A stretch of DNA of 64,000 nt, taken from Trileptium ribeirensis. Taxonomy: Eukaryota; Nematoda; Enoplea; Enoplida; Thoracostomopsidae. Both the position numbers and the translations under genes were made by a program. Positions 1-13,100 of this stretch are shown here, in pieces; within the stretch, counting starts at the first letter, position 1, and each line of letters starts with the position of its first letter. The notes under the pieces were generated by a model. The model was not told the origin of the DNA and searched no databases. It worked only from the letters and a program-made list of their open reading frames with translations. The stretch spans positions 32,324-96,323 of the forward strand of contig JASANE010021330.1 of the NCBI GenBank assembly GCA_030248225.1. Reading direction: 5' to 3'.

Positions 1-789
1 TATAGTTATAGTAGGAACTTTGAAATCGGTTGCTATGTCAATTAAAAAAGTGTCTGCATAAAATTCGTACGTATATTTCAGATAATAAAATCACTTTTAA
101 ACGCAATAAAGCAGCGCTTAGGCTTTTATATCGAAAACAGCATAGCATGAATTTCACTTCCGAACCTAAAGGTATCATTGGCTCAAATATACATCATTGA
201 GCGTTAAAATTTTTTACGTAAAGCGTAATAATACTATAAAAACTTTTGGAGCATAGTTTTTTACATATTCGGTGTCAAATTTATGTAGGGAGATATGCCT
301 CGTGTTAACCCTGTGTTCCACTTGACTATAAAGAATTTGTCCCAAAGTGTCACAAAAATAAAATAGTTTTACTAGCTATGTATATGTTTGGGACAAATTC
401 GTAATAATCACACGTTACACTTCACTTGTCTCGCATAGTCCCGGCTTTACTGATGGGACAATCGTGTGACACGGTGCACACTCGTTACTTTGAATGCCCC
501 ATTAGCTTGCGCGATGAACTTGAAATAAGGTTTTTACTGCAACAAATTTTTAAAGCGAACCCGTCGTGTTGATTATGACTAAAAGCATGCCAGCTCACAT
601 GGTTGATCACGGATCTGGCCACGTTGCAGCATTTTACCTTAGGATGCGAGCGGCAGGGTCGAATGTTATCATAGTTTACCGAGGCTTTATAGCTACACTT
701 GGCCAGTTGTACTCAGCCACTGAGACATTTTCTGGGCTAGGTTAGGCACTACCAACATGTTTACCTAATAGTACAGCCACTAGGTTAGC
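1..789. other. Intergenic DNA, no gene seen
   Basis: No coding region, RNA gene or recognisable transposon is visible. The only structure noted is a perfect 14-bp inverted repeat (GAATTTGTCCCAAA at 333-346 with its complement at 387-400, 40-base loop), whose function is unknown. Confidence 0.6.
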
Positions 790-1357
790 GTTTTAGAAGT
801 TTAATGCTGCATTTACGTTATAAAACGCCTGCCATGCGGAATATTTGTCGCTGTGTGATCACGGCCATACCATAGTACATGGTAGTAGGAAGACTATACT
901 ATTCAGCACAAGCAATGGTGTCACAGACACCGTGTACAATACACTGCGGTGTTTTCGACACCCTATTATTGAACAGTTGTTTAAAAAAGGCGGGAAAATT
1001 TGCTAAGCGAAATTTTGAAAATATTTTACGCTAATTGATTGTATCCCATAAACCATGCCGTTTAAACGTTTGCGTAGAAAGCGCGTGGACAAAGATTGCA
1101 CTGTAAAACTCCCTACAACGGAAAAACAACAAGGCATCTTGTCAAAAGACTTGATCACCGCTAGCGAGAAGTTTACGGTGTCCATGACACCATACATAAA
1201 TACTAATGGTGTCCGAAACACCATATAAAATTGCTTAGAATACAGTGCTGGTGTTCTGTAACCAATACCGTTAACTGTGTTACGCAGGCTCTACGTGGAC
1301 AAAACTTCCACGTGGTGGGCAACTCTTAACGTAAACGCCGCATAAAACTTCTAAAAC
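790..1357. mobile_element. MITE-like element with 31-bp terminal inverted repeats
   Basis: The ends at 790-820 and 1327-1357 are inverted copies with a few mismatches (outer bases GTTTTAGAAGTTT). The interior is about 500 bp, also partly symmetrical, and has no transposase. This is the architecture of a miniature inverted-repeat transposable element. I see no convincing target-site duplication, so the true ends may lie slightly outside and no superfamily can be given. Confidence 0.6.
917..1222. repeat. Four 15-bp palindromes of the form GGTGT-N5-ACACC
   Basis: Identical-format palindromes lie at 917-931, 948-962, 1177-1191 and 1208-1222. Each has the same 5-bp arms and a different 5-base centre. 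They form two pairs, each with a 31-bp start-to-start spacing, arranged symmetrically inside the MITE-like element at 790-1357. The regular arrangement resembles subterminal protein-binding sites, but no known binder is assigned. Confidence 0.75.
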
Positions 1358-2796
1358 AAAAAACAAAACAAAGAAATTTAAAATAATGATATTTACCCAA
1401 TTATTTAACCTATATTTATGCCACATAAAGTGGAAGCCATATATACATATCGCATTTTGGGTCCAGATCTAAATATTTTTTCTGTAAAGATATGTGCTGA
1501 AACTGAACTGATGCTTTTTCAGTAGTCCGTCTCGGCCATCAAGCCATGACAGATTGAAAATTTAAAATTTTTCCGAATTTTGCAAAATTTATTTTATGTT
1601 CGCAAAATTTCAGCACGCTTTCCTTAATTGTTTGTTAGTTTGTGCTGATTTTCAATAAAGTCTATTAAATTTATTAAACAAATATTTTGGGCAACTTTCT
1701 CGAATTTTTATTACTCCGGGGGACAGAGCTGACGGATTTGGCACCAGGAGGTGGTAGAACAGACCACCTGCAGGGGAGGAAGGCCGCTTTCCATTGAAGG
1801 GGTCGGTCTCATTAGGAAAATCCCCTTAACGCTTTATAATCATAAATTATTTTTATACTACTAGTAAAAGTCTTTAAAATATTTTCTTGTTAAATTTTTT
1901 CTTGTAAAGTTAAACTAAAGCGTCTTCTGGTCATTTTAATCAATGTTTATGTTTCGTAATTTATGCTTTTATATTTACATTAACTACGTATTAACTACGT
2001 AGCTAGCTGCCAAATGCATTGACATGTTAGTTATTTGTTGGGGTTTAGTAGGTGTCGGGATCCTGGTAGGCTACCAGGCGTTGCACGGCATAATTTCAAT
2101 TTTTTGGTTCAAAAATCCTTTTCACTAATTTCTTTATTATATGGGTGCCTAGCTTTCGGGTTTCCCTAAAATTAAAATTTTATAAATTTTGTTTATTACG
2201 TTAACTAATTTGCATAAAAATTCACTCACTAGCTAACGTATGCTTAGTTTTATTTTCAATTTTAACTAAGTGTTGTCTTCGATTTTGTGGAGTTAGCGGA
2301 CGCCGATGCGGAATTGATTATATACCTAATGGTTTTAGTTTTAATTATTGAATTTGATGATATAGCTAATTTTGTCTTGTTTTAATGCACGTATTCCGGG
2401 GTTGCGGTATAGTGTGGCGGAAGCGACAGTGCTGTGTTATGTTATATCTTATAAAAGGCTTAAAGCTTTCTGGTTTAAAAGATACTATTAGATTAGAGTT
2501 ACGATTGTGGACTACGTTAACCATATGCGATTCTACCGCTGTAAGTTGGGAATTTAACGTAAAGAACTGCGTCACAGCCTGTTTAACAGATTTGTTGCTT
2601 CAAGTTATTGCTTTCTCTGATCTTAAAGAATTTATTATAGAGTAAAAAGGCTTACAATTAAGTATTTTAAATACCAATATTAGTTTAAAATAGTATATAA
2701 AATTATTGTCCCATGTAAAAATCGTCGTGCAGAAGTGGCTATAATCTTACCTTATAGAATTACTTTACAGACTAAGCACCCTATGTCGGAGTGACA
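1358..2796. other. Intergenic DNA, no supported gene
   Basis: AT-rich sequence with no recognisable coding region. An 86-codon open frame at 2385-2645 (+) matches no family I know and has no splice or initiation context that supports it. It is left unannotated. Confidence 0.5.
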
Positions 2797-3249
2797 CTAA
2801 GTACGGGTGCGTGTCAAGCGACTTTTGAAATTGGAGACACTGCTGACAGTGACGACGCTGTCAGGGAATGAGTTCCAGGATTGGACTACGCTCCAGTTGC
2901 ATAAATAGGCACGGATATTTGTTCGAGCGTATCGCACGGCAAGTTTCATACTGTACAACCGCAGATATCGTGTGAGGGTACGAGTAAACATATTGTCAGG
3001 CTCTAAGATAGTGAATCGACGGAGGACTTTGTACGCGTACACCAAATCGATTGTTTGGCACCGCTGTAATAGAGACGAATAGTGGTCAGGATTGTAGTCA
3101 CGGCAGAAGCGCAAGCAACGACGCTGGACGGCTTCAAGACGATTTGCAAGAGTTGCATATTGAGGCGACCAGATGACAGATCCATACTCAAGCACCGGGC
3201 GGACATATGCCTTATACAATGGGGTGATTACATCAGGTGAACGGGACAC
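2797..3249 (-). pseudogene. C-terminal fragment of a non-LTR retrotransposon (LINE) polyprotein
   Basis: About 150 codons read on the minus strand and resemble the region after the reverse-transcriptase palm in jockey/CR1-type LINEs. The block YKAYVRPVLEYGSVIWSP is followed by LEAVQRRCLRFCRDYN, and the C-terminus ends naturally in a stop. Upstream in the same frame there is a stop shortly before position 3250, and the reverse-transcriptase catalytic domain and endonuclease are absent. This is therefore a 5'-truncated dead copy, which is the usual fate of LINE insertions. The subfamily cannot be fixed from this piece. Confidence 0.8.
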
Positions 3250-4197
3250 AACACAGGTGATAGCCTAATAACTCTACTAGGATTTAGTAATATTTTATAA
3301 ATTTCGGTCCGAAGTGACGATTGAGAATACCAGGGCGAGAGTGCAGGTGGGTGCAAAGGTTAATAGCATCGCTTGTTGGGGGCGATTCAACAAGTAGTAT
3401 TATTCCTGAGAAGACCGGGCGAGTAAGGGGCGAGGATACGAATACACCCTCGAGCTTCCGATAGTTCCCAAATACAGTTCGTGGCCAGCCGTCCGGGTGC
3501 CAAGGATCTCTCTCAGTGCGAACAGCCTTTCGGGGGCTGTTCAGAACAGAGAAACTTCAACTGAATAGTAGTCGACCGCTACTATACAATTTTAGTAACG
3601 TTGTTAACATAACCGGTATTTAATAGTGTTACTCTATGGCTCAGGTTAAGGTATTTATTTAACCCTGCAATTTGGCCAGCCTTTCGGGGGCCAAGTTGTA
3701 GAAACTCAAAAGAGCTTTAGCAACATAATAGCTAACTTAAATCTTAACCTGCTATTACTCAAACCATACCCATGAAATATTAGTCGTAATAACATAAATT
3801 TAAGAACTTAGAAACCTAGTTACTAGTTATTCATAAAACATAACCTAATCCCCAAAACTTTTAGAAATGGGATAGTCCAGGGAAACGAGTGGCCGTGTGG
3901 TTTTAAAAACGAGAGCCGAAATTCTGCAAGACTCGCCGGTGAAAATTGTGATCTAAAAATACGGGTACTAAAGAATAGTGTCTCGAGTAATCTGCGGATG
4001 CCTAAACAGTTGCGTACCTTAACATTTTATCTGTTTTGTAACCTAGTCATCTCGCCGGGATACTACTGGCCACATCTCGGACCACACAATCTTACGGTGA
4101 CGAATCCCGGCCCATTTTTCATTCCGATAGCCGTCATAAGCAAAATACCCACCAACCGTACCCCCAACAAAGCCACCAAAATAACAGTAGGCTGTCG
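3250..4197. other. Repeat-rich intergenic DNA with two related hairpins
   Basis: Two stem-loops share the core AGCCTTTCGGGGG but have different stems. One is at 3520-3542 (8-bp stem GAACAGCC/GGCTGTTC) and one at 3672-3694 (6-bp stem TTGGCC/GGCCAA). No gene is visible. The segment lies on the 5' side of the minus-strand LINE fragment and could be part of an older composite repeat. Confidence 0.45.
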
Positions 4198-4890
4198 GCA
4201 AGGAGTAACTGGAATTGCGGTTCCGGCGAAAATCGTATTCCGCTTGCGGTTTCAGCAAAAGGCAAAAACCATACTGGAACCACAATTCCGGTTTAAAATT
4301 GTTTTTAATTTTCCACGTTTTTGGTTTATCTATGCCCCAAACATGTGTAATATATATACTATGATCAAATTCCAATACAACCAAACAAAAGAAATGATTA
4401 ACTTTTAATGTCGTTTGAAACGTAAGCAGGACACATAGCTTCAGTAGAAATTTTTTACTATAATTTTGCAGGAGTTTGTTAATAAAACAAAGGCACCTCG
4501 ATGCTTGTATCAGCTATTTTATACATTCAGAAGTCTGCGAGCTATGTTAGAATTAAAGCGGTCCAACTGGTAACAGACTATGGATTATGCAGAAGTACTT
4601 AGCTGTAAGGTTGGGTAACATAAATTGCGTGTCAAGCACCAGCCAATGCGCTTGTGAACTTTTTAAACCAGTCTACATTGAAGTAAACTGACGTATCTTC
4701 AACGCAGCCAGAAACTGCGTTGTTGGCAAGGAATTGCATTTATTGAAACTGTGCGATAACTGGAACAGTTTGTCTGATTTACAGCATGTGATCAGAAAGC
4801 TATCATCATTATCATCTAGCTGACAGGCACTTGTATCAGTACTGGCAACAGTATCTCTGACCACTGATCAGAAAATTATGGTATACCTTC
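4198..4890 (-). mobile_element. Truncated copy of the hAT-type element found intact at 25733-26855
   Basis: Read on the minus strand, this segment aligns along its length with the intron-6 element. It includes the GGAACCG-rich end (near 4198-4260) and the internal block ending in the GATCAGTGGTCAGAGA-like stretch near 4850-4880. The outer terminal repeat at 4198 is degenerate, and the opposite terminus is not found downstream, so the copy is truncated and old. There is no coding capacity. Confidence 0.7.
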
Positions 4891-5039
4891 CTTTATTTTA
4901 TTTTATAATCATATAAACCCATCATTTCAACTTCACATAATAGCATGCGGAAATATGTATATATGTGTATTAAAGGGATGCGATTGGCGAAACTGAATTT
5001 CTACTGGTCCTTGAATTGCACCTCTGAAAGTAGGTTGCT

Positions 5040-6230
5040 GTTGGTATGGCACTATTGCTTGTACTCACTGTTCGGGAAACACCTTTTTAGTTTTTTGCTG
5101 ATGCTGTGGTACGGGTTGTGCTTTACAACTTGCTGTTTTTCGACTTGTGCAAGTTGATGTACCGGTTGCTCAGCTGGCTTTTGTTGTTGGTTAGTCTGCA
5201 ATCGCATCGGACGGTCTAATTGCACCCATCCTGAAGCAACAGTCTCATAATTAATGCCACGTTTTTGTCAGGTTCAGAATCGGAAGAATCAGTTACTGGC
5301 CGTGATGAGTTCCAGCCATACGACGATGATGTTCATTTACTTTTTTATAGTTTCTGGTTCTGGATCTTTTGCTTTTGCACACTGTACCTGGTTTAGTTGA
5401 AACAATTTTTGGCTTTGCTGATTCTTCAACCGATTCTGGTGAGTTTGGTGGTGTTACCATTTAGCTACTGTACTTTGTACTTAAAATAGCTACGATGTTG
5501 GTGCTTGCGGTACCAGATGGGACACTCTATTGCTCTCGCTCAGCCAGCACCTCAGACTATATGGTCACAGTTAATGGTTGACCTTGCGGTTACTGTTTTG
5601 GGCCTATTTTATTTGTAACTGTTCTTAGTCAATAATTAATTTTGTTGTTCCACTGGCTCTACCAGTTGCTGCGCAGGCGCCTGAACCTATTTAATCAAAT
5701 GCTGTTCATATTATTGTAATCGTTGCTGCATTAGTGGTTGCTGTAGTGCCTGCGAGTTTGATATTTGCGGTGGATGGGGGAGGATCGACATACATAAGCT
5801 GTTCCTGCTGCGTTGCTAATTGTGCCACGCCGTGAGCTTTTTTCTGTATAATTAGTTTCAGCTTCTGCCCCAGGTTGAGGCATATATGTATTTGGTACCT
5901 CGCTATTTGGCATATTTGAGTTTAAGTCTGAAGCTGATATTATACCTATGAATCGATTAGCTTCCCTCATAATTTTGTATTTTTTTCTAATTCATGTCTT
6001 TTTTCTTTGTCTCCTTCATTTGTGCGTCAAGCATTGACTGATGAGGCTTTGCGATATCGAGTCGCTTGCGTTCGGGTGGCACGGTTTGATCTCGTTGGCG
6101 CCATGATTCCTACCACATCCGCAAATCAGCGTCTTCGTTAAACCATAGCATGAAAACACTGACAGTTTCGACAACGATTGTACACCGAGCGGCGTAAGAT
6201 CGAAGCCGAAGATTATGCATATTCGGAGCC
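5040..6230 (-). pseudogene. Decayed coding remnant (unidentified, possible HMG-box-like start)
   Basis: Several minus-strand open stretches in neighbouring frames look protein-like but are broken by stops and frameshifts. One near 6060-6150 includes VFMLWFNEDADLRMW, reminiscent of the AFMLW core of an HMG box. One at 5731-5970 begins MREANRFIGIISASDL. Others near 5300-5460 (MVTPPNSPESVEESAKPK) and 5040-5230 are Q/P/K-rich. The order is consistent with one intronless ancestor, suggesting a processed pseudogene or a decayed transposon gene. The family is not established; the HMG resemblance is only a short motif. Confidence 0.35.
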
Positions 6231-6239
6231 ATAACTGCC

Positions 6240-8120
6240 AAAAACAAAACGGGTGTATGACGGACCGCCTTTTTTGGGATCAGGTACGTATGAACGTCGC
6301 ATAGTTTATCTTTTGTATTTCATAGTCGCGTGGTCCTTGGTGCAAATCGGTCGTCATGTTTCTTTGACCTTTTCGTTTATTTGTTTGCAAATTGAGCAAA
6401 ATTCGTTAATCGCTCAAATATTTAAAGTATATATTTAAAAAGTGCAAAATTAGTCATGAATAACAAACCGGCAAGCGTTGTGGGCAAGGGTATTTTGCAC
6501 AAGCTCCACTATATTAAACCACGTGAGCAGGTTTTTGAGCTTAGCGAAGTGTTTCTGTTTTCATGAGAGCGGGAAAAATCGGCACCGTCTGCCTGTCAGT
6601 CCGTCGAACTCCTCAATAACTACTGGGTCGATTTAATTTTTTCGTTTGAAAGGCTTAATATTCTTCAGGTGCATGCGATAAGTTTTTTGTCAGAAAATTA
6701 TTTTAGTTAGTTAGTAATTCATTAATCAGTTAAGCGTATTAGCTTATTTTCTCAAACAAAAATTGATTATTTTTCAATAAATGGTTAGTGTAAAGCTACT
6801 ATATTACTAGCTGTGCTGATTACGAATTTGGCGTTTATTACTATTTAAAGATGTTAAAAACATGGTAATTAGTTAATTTAATTCAGTGATGGAGAAACGC
6901 TAGCTTTGGAATCGAAGAATTCTCAATATACCGCACTATGGTGACAAAGATTGTCGAACGTTTATTTTTCTCTTTAAACAGGACTTTGTTATCTTAACGT
7001 AAACCGATATGGACGTAGGAGGGCTCATATGAAAACTACAATACGATGTGCCTTTTGGAGGTTTTATTCCGATTCGACACACCCAGGTCCCACCACAGGT
7101 TGTCAAAGAGGGTATCCAGGGGTACATGGCTGAAACGGGACATTTTTTTGGTCAGTTTTGCTCATAATCGGCAACCCTTGACCGATTTGAATCATTTTGA
7201 TATCAAAATATGTGCCCTAGGAAGATTTATTTATGGACATGTAAATTGTTTTGATCGGGTTCATATGGGGCATGGAGGACTTTAGCAAATGGTAAAATTT
7301 CCAAAATTTTGGATAAAATTTGTCGAGGTGTAGCTATGTAACCACTTAAGCGATTAGAACGAAATTTGGTGTGTGGATAGCGCTACTGCTGGTTGTTTGA
7401 TGTAGGACCCTTGGGTCAATTAGTATTTGAGGCCAAATTTGGGCCCGACGCCGTAGTCATCTGTGACATTACCACTTCTAACGGTATATCAATAGATTTA
7501 TGGCTTAAAATAGGTTCTTATTTTCGTTGGTGCTGATTTCAAATCTTCACTGCATTTAAACGTATATCTTCGTGTAGCGGTAGTTACATCAATAAGCGAG
7601 ACATGGCGATTGGTGCTAAAGGGACGATTGTCATATGGTCTGTAGCAAATTCTGTATATATATGTTTTCTGTGTTACTATGCTTTTGTTAAGATTCTTAT
7701 ATATACATAGATTACATACAAATGTTGTTCACGATTCGTAAGCAGTTCTGAGGTAGAGTTAACTTTCGTAGGGTGCATAGTAGATATCTGACTATCAGTT
7801 TTGTTATATCTATGCCTTATTGAACAGCAGATTAATAAATATTTTTTGGTGAGTTACATCTTTGTTTCGTAACGGGAATGTATTTTTAGTGAGTTGTTTC
7901 ACTGTATGTTAACGTTACAGCTTCTCATTTCTCCGAATTCATACACTTGGCACGACGCCAAGATTCTAGTTAGCTAATTACTAATTAGCTAATTTTTTGA
8001 AAAATTTCAAAGAGCTCATAAATAGAATAAAATTGCACACTGGTGTTTTCGATGTCGATATATAATCATAAAAATGACATTTCTGAAGTTCTAAAACTTG
8101 GCCGTATGTGATAATTAGTT
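6240..8120. other. Intergenic DNA, no supported gene
   Basis: No coding region stands out. Around 7040-7500 there are phrases weakly like the dispersed family at 22370-23075, too diverged to annotate firmly. AT-rich TAATTAGC-type words appear near 7960-8000. Confidence 0.45.
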
Positions 8121-8200
8121 AAATAATTATATGATTAGCTAATTAGTTAATTTTATACAAAAATAATTATATAATTAGCTAATTAGTTAATTTTATACAA
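8121..8200. repeat. Tandem duplication of a 40-bp AT-rich unit
   Basis: Positions 8121-8160 and 8161-8200 are the same 40-bp unit with one mismatch. Both are built on TTAGCTAATTAGTTAATTTT. The same word occurs inside the dispersed repeats at 15101-15540 and 35911-36342, so this may be a fragment of that family. Confidence 0.85.
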
Positions 8201-8519
8201 CTTTTAAAATCACCCCAAAATAGCTGATTTTTTGCGCTCGTGGTTTTTGATGTCGCTGATCATGAATATGTGTCTTTTAAACTTGAAAATTTTTATCGTG
8301 TATGCGTAGATATGTTGCTTTATCACGTATACTTTTTGTACGGTGGATGTGATATCAAATGTCTAAAATGTGATACTTATTATAATTTGATAATAGGTAA
8401 TATAATAAAATATGTAATTGATATATATGTATACATAAGAATGACATAAAATTGTTTGCCTATTGCTCGGCTCACTTTTTGCAAATGAAATCGGAGTGAG
8501 TGAGTGACAGGATCGAAGA

Positions 8520-8960
8520 GAAGAATTCTTACTAGCCAGGAGTGTGAAATTTGGCAGTGTCTGCTAGTGGATTTTTTCGTGTGACGCGCATAACTAAACT
8601 TCTGATAGGCAGATTTGGTCGTGCGATACCTCATTCGAAAGCTTGAAATCTCTATTTGTGCCCTTCAGTCAGACGCAAAAACCGACTCCCTCAACACTTT
8701 TCCACTCAAAAGGGGGCCCGAAAGGGCCCTTTTAACGTCCCTAGGGATCCCACCAAAATACGTAATGAGTGATATCTGGACAATCACCGGCGTGATCTGA
8801 CGAAATTTGGGCGATTGTCCTCACCTATGGCGCAGGGTAGGGTTAAGATGGGTTGTAAATAGGCCCTTGGGACACCGAAAACACCAAATTGGCCATATCT
8901 CCTTAACGACTAGATCGATTCAACCGCGCTTGAACTCATTGCGTTCAGAGAACAAAGCTA
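8520..8960 (-). repeat. Dispersed repeat with internal direct repeats (family shared with 22370-23075 and 28290-29130)
   Basis: The reverse complement contains the GGAGATATGGCCAATTTG block and the GCACAAATAGAGATTTCAAG block, in the same order as the two plus-oriented copies inside egl introns 4 and 7. It is non-coding. It looks like a non-autonomous element whose interior is a degenerate minisatellite of about 160-175 bp. Confidence 0.6.
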
Positions 8961-10128
8961 TATATTGCTATATGAGTGATCTACTATTTGAGTTTTGTTT
9001 TGGGTCTTCGACTTTAACGAAATGTATTTTTCTAACTTTTATATACACTCAGAATTCATCTTTTTAGCCACGAGACAAGTCCCTAGTTTATTACGTTCAC
9101 TTACTAGTTTTAATTTAGTTGTGCGAACAGGGTGAAATTTAATGGGTGTATAAGGTTTCTGTGCGGGATTGTCAAATGTTGTGAAAGTAATTGTATTTGC
9201 GTAGTATGCGTCTAATACGGTAGGCACTAGACGCCGGCAACGCGAAAAAAAACGAAGCTTAAGACTTGAAAGTTTAATTTTTGTTAAAATTTGTAATATA
9301 TTTCTGAAATTACCTTTTTACCCATTTTTTATTAGAAAATAAAGGGTCCTATATATATATTATTTTAATATGTACCAATGTCGACTGTTGGAACTTATTA
9401 CACTTGTGCAGATTTTGCATCGTTGGAGTATTATTGGCTTATATAATATTTGGAGGCAACTCGTGAGGTCAATTCGACAAATACAAGTAGCATAAATAAT
9501 TTACATAATCTATTAATAGTCGTTCTGTTTGTCCTTTGTGCCCGACTCAATAGACGCCGTGCTGTGATTAACTATGTTTTCTTAAAATTCTAGTATTTGA
9601 TATCTAAACAAACTTGCCCTTTTTCAGGATTAGTGTCATCTTTAGCGGTATCGAAAGACTACAGAGGTTTACCATGCGTCAGAAATAGTGATTATTCGAG
9701 CTGACGCTTATTTCCAAATTTTTACTATTCAAAAAGAGCAGCAAAGGCTATTACCCAATAAGCAACAGTTAGTTTAAAAGCACTGTTATATATTGCCTAC
9801 AAGATACATGTTTTCGAAATTTCCACCTTGTGGTACGATAGAACTGTCTTTATTAAATCCTATGTGCTACTTTGCAAATAACAATCCCGAATTTGTTTTA
9901 TTGCTGCAACTTTTCTTTTTGAGTTTCATGTTGTGCCGCTTAGATTACAACTGCTTAGAATTTGTTTATAGTATAAGGTAATCTTACAAGAAACTTTTTA
10001 GGTTAAAATTTAGCTGTTGCGTCGCGATCAGACGCTGGTTTTAACCTTGTGTAACATAAATAAGTTTATAAACACAACAATTGTAATTAGATAGCTCGTG
10101 ACCTCATTCGAAACGCAATAGTGCAACG
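8961..10128. other. Upstream flank of egl
   Basis: No gene is seen. This stretch must include the promoter and 5' UTR of egl if the proposed first exon is right, but I find no convincing TATA box or initiator and mark no promoter. A 62-codon open frame at 9793-9981 is unsupported. Confidence 0.4.
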
Positions 10129-10180
10129 ATGTCCGACTCTGCAAGCAAAGGCAACACTTCAAATCCGCAAAGCGGTTCAG
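10129..10180 (+). CDS. egl: egl exon 1 (start codon; residues 1-17 plus one base)
   Basis: The ATG at 10129 opens a Ser/Asn/Gly-rich start (MSDSASKGNTSNPQSGS) and runs to a GTAAGC donor at 10181. It ends one base into a codon, which exactly matches exon 2. No stop or better ATG is needed. It is chosen because of the phase match, the strong donor and the similar composition to the first residues of exon 2. It is the least certain exon because it is short and 2.7 kb from exon 2. Confidence 0.65.
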
Positions 10181-13100
10181 GTAAGCTGTAGCAATTACGT
10201 TGAAATTATATTGTATATGGAGTGTATTGATGTGCTGAACAAGAATATTCAAATTTTAAATTACATTCTTTATTTTTGGTGATAGTTTGGCTCCGTGGCT
10301 TGTATGATCTTTTTTATAGGACAATATTGTTCTTTGATTCTACATGACATTCAAGAGTAGTTTGTCGACGAACGGAGCACGTACATTTGACTCAAATGCT
10401 GAATACAGTGTATCGGTATTATTATGCCATACGGTAGTTTTACACGTCATAGCTGGACGGTGTGACAAAAATCACACATTATGGGCGATGTTGACTCATT
10501 TCCTACTACATATTGAAGTTCATGTTATTGCTGATACTATGTTATACTACAAAGAAAGTCGAGGATTTTAGAGAAATTCACTTTGCACCAGTTGATCCGA
10601 AGTTTAGACTTTAAAACAAGTTAGCAATGCGACTTGCGAAATGTTATTCCTTTGTAATCGTTGATTTACCAGTCATGATGTACAATTTTTTCTGATATAC
10701 ATTATAGATAGCAGGCAAGAAACATAATTTCAAGAAAATTACTGGTAATAACTCTCTATCCCCACACCGTGGTAGACCATTCTGAATTTCACCGTCAGCG
10801 AATGGTTTTGCAATTTTGGTAAAAATTTCGTTAATGTTGCAAATATTTTACATAAGTCATGATGACCAATTTGTCTCCTGCAACCGTGCAAAAAGAAGAT
10901 TGAGCTCAGCGATTTGTCTTGTCAGGGCGTAGTGTAACGTAACGGAGATTGTGTCTTCAACGGGAGAGAGTTTTTCAATTCTGTCAGTGTGTGTGATCGT
11001 CCATAACTCAGGGCCTACTTCACTGATTTTCAAAATCTTGAGCTCATTCTAACCGGCATAGACGATTTACTGAGCGTTTTTGATTCCGGGGTAAGAGGTC
11101 AAAATGAGGGGTTTTTACCCCATTTTAGTACCCTTCACAGACTTCTCGGAAGCAATGGGTTTAGGTATGGTACCTTTGTGGTTCCTCTACTCAAACTTCA
11201 AAAATTTGTTCTGACGTCCTTGGCTTCACAGACTTCTCGGAACCAATGGGTTTAGGTATGGTACCTTTGTGGTTCCTCTACTCAAACTTCAAAAATTTGT
11301 TCTGACGTCCTTGGCGGTTCAAAAGTTTTACTTGACGGTTTTCGGGCATGGGACACTCATTGCCGGTGGTGGTTCTGCTCTGCGACCCATGGTTAGATGG
11401 GTTCGGGGGTATTGCGGCCTCATGGTTCGGGGTCAGAGGTCAAAATGACGAATTTTTACACAATGTTAGTACATTTCACGGAAGCAAGGTTATTTTTATC
11501 TTAACATTCGAATTATTTCTCTGGTTAGTTTTATTTCATAGTGACATAAAAAATGCCGATGCATCTTCTTTTCGCTTAAGGCTCCGGTTCTGGAGTTATG
11601 GGTTTAGGGCATGGCACCGTCGTAATTCTTCGACCCAAAATTCGAAAATTTGTTGTGACATCCTGAGCAGCTGAAGTTTCTTTTGGGAGTATTCTGACAT
11701 GAGAAACTCATTACCGTTGTTGGTTTAGCTCTGCGACCCATGGTTCTATGTGTACGGGGTATGGCTATCCCATGGTTCCTCGACCCAAAATTCCTAATTT
11801 ATATGACGTCCTGTGAGGCACATAACTTGCACTTGGAAATGTTGGCATGGGAAACTTAATGACGGTGTTAGTTTTGTGCTAATTTGTGCGGTATCGTATT
11901 GTATCCACATATAGTATATAGACCTATGCTATCGAGATCTGACCGGCTGCGCACGCAAAAGGCGTAGGTGTACCTATGCTTCACAACGCTCTGCAATATC
12001 GATGGAATTTCTAGTAGCTACTATTTTTTAATTGTGTGCTAGCCAAACAACACCAGCTCTTTGGCTATGGTTTTGCTTGACACATGCAGAGAGTGCAGTG
12101 TATGTTAAAATTGGAGTTGTTCAACTTGATATTAATAGCAGTAGAATTGAACTTGTTCAACCTGATATTAATAGCTGTAGGATATGCACTATTTAATAGT
12201 TAGTATCAAGAGTCAATCACAGTAAATTCTGTTGAATGGAGAGTGTGATGCTCTTCAGCTTTGTCTTGCTAACACTCGCGGTTTGTGGCGGTTGTTTTCG
12301 TCTTTACGCCCAACCCCCTCCCCCCCCCGCCTCCGTTTATCATACACTTGGTGAGTCGTACGAATGAATGATCCCACCAGGTTGTTGGACACCCGCCAAG
12401 TTTTAGAGTACACATCAGGTTCTTGGATTCACTTTATCTATAATGACGCCTTTTTCTGGTACCGCCAAATCAATAGTCTCACCATGTTCTTAGACCATCA
12501 AATCCGTCGTTTCCATATTCTAGACCACCAATTTCAGATACCCCAGGTTCTTGGGAAGGGGTTGTTGACAAAAATTTCGAAAATTCAATATTTATGTCCA
12601 ACATTGCTACTGACTTAAAGTCGAGATATCAGATATTTGTTTAGAGAAAACTTTAGCCTCACATAAATAATTTTTGATTTTTAGTTAATGTAGTGGAAAA
12701 TTGTATATTTTTTAGCTCATCGGAGAAAATTCACTAATTTTAGTTGAGCTGGAAAGCACCTGTGTGTCAACTCATGAAGGTAAAAATTTGTATACCTCGG
12801 GATTGAAGTGGTAGAAATGGCTAAGTCGCTCTCCGTTTCTATTTGGAAAAGCCAGACATATATACTTTTATATAATTGGATAATTGCAGGTAGTGAAAGT
12901 AGTACTCCACGTCAAGGTGCATTGGCGGGTTCAAAGTTGGAAGAAGCGAAAAATCATGCTCTTTTATTTTTTATGGATCATTTGATGTCGAAGACAGGGT
13001 CACGAACAATTCACGATTTGTCATGCCAATTTGGCGCCAGAAATTTCACACCAGAGATGCGGGAAGCTGTGGGAATGACACAGGTGAGAACGGCTTTATA

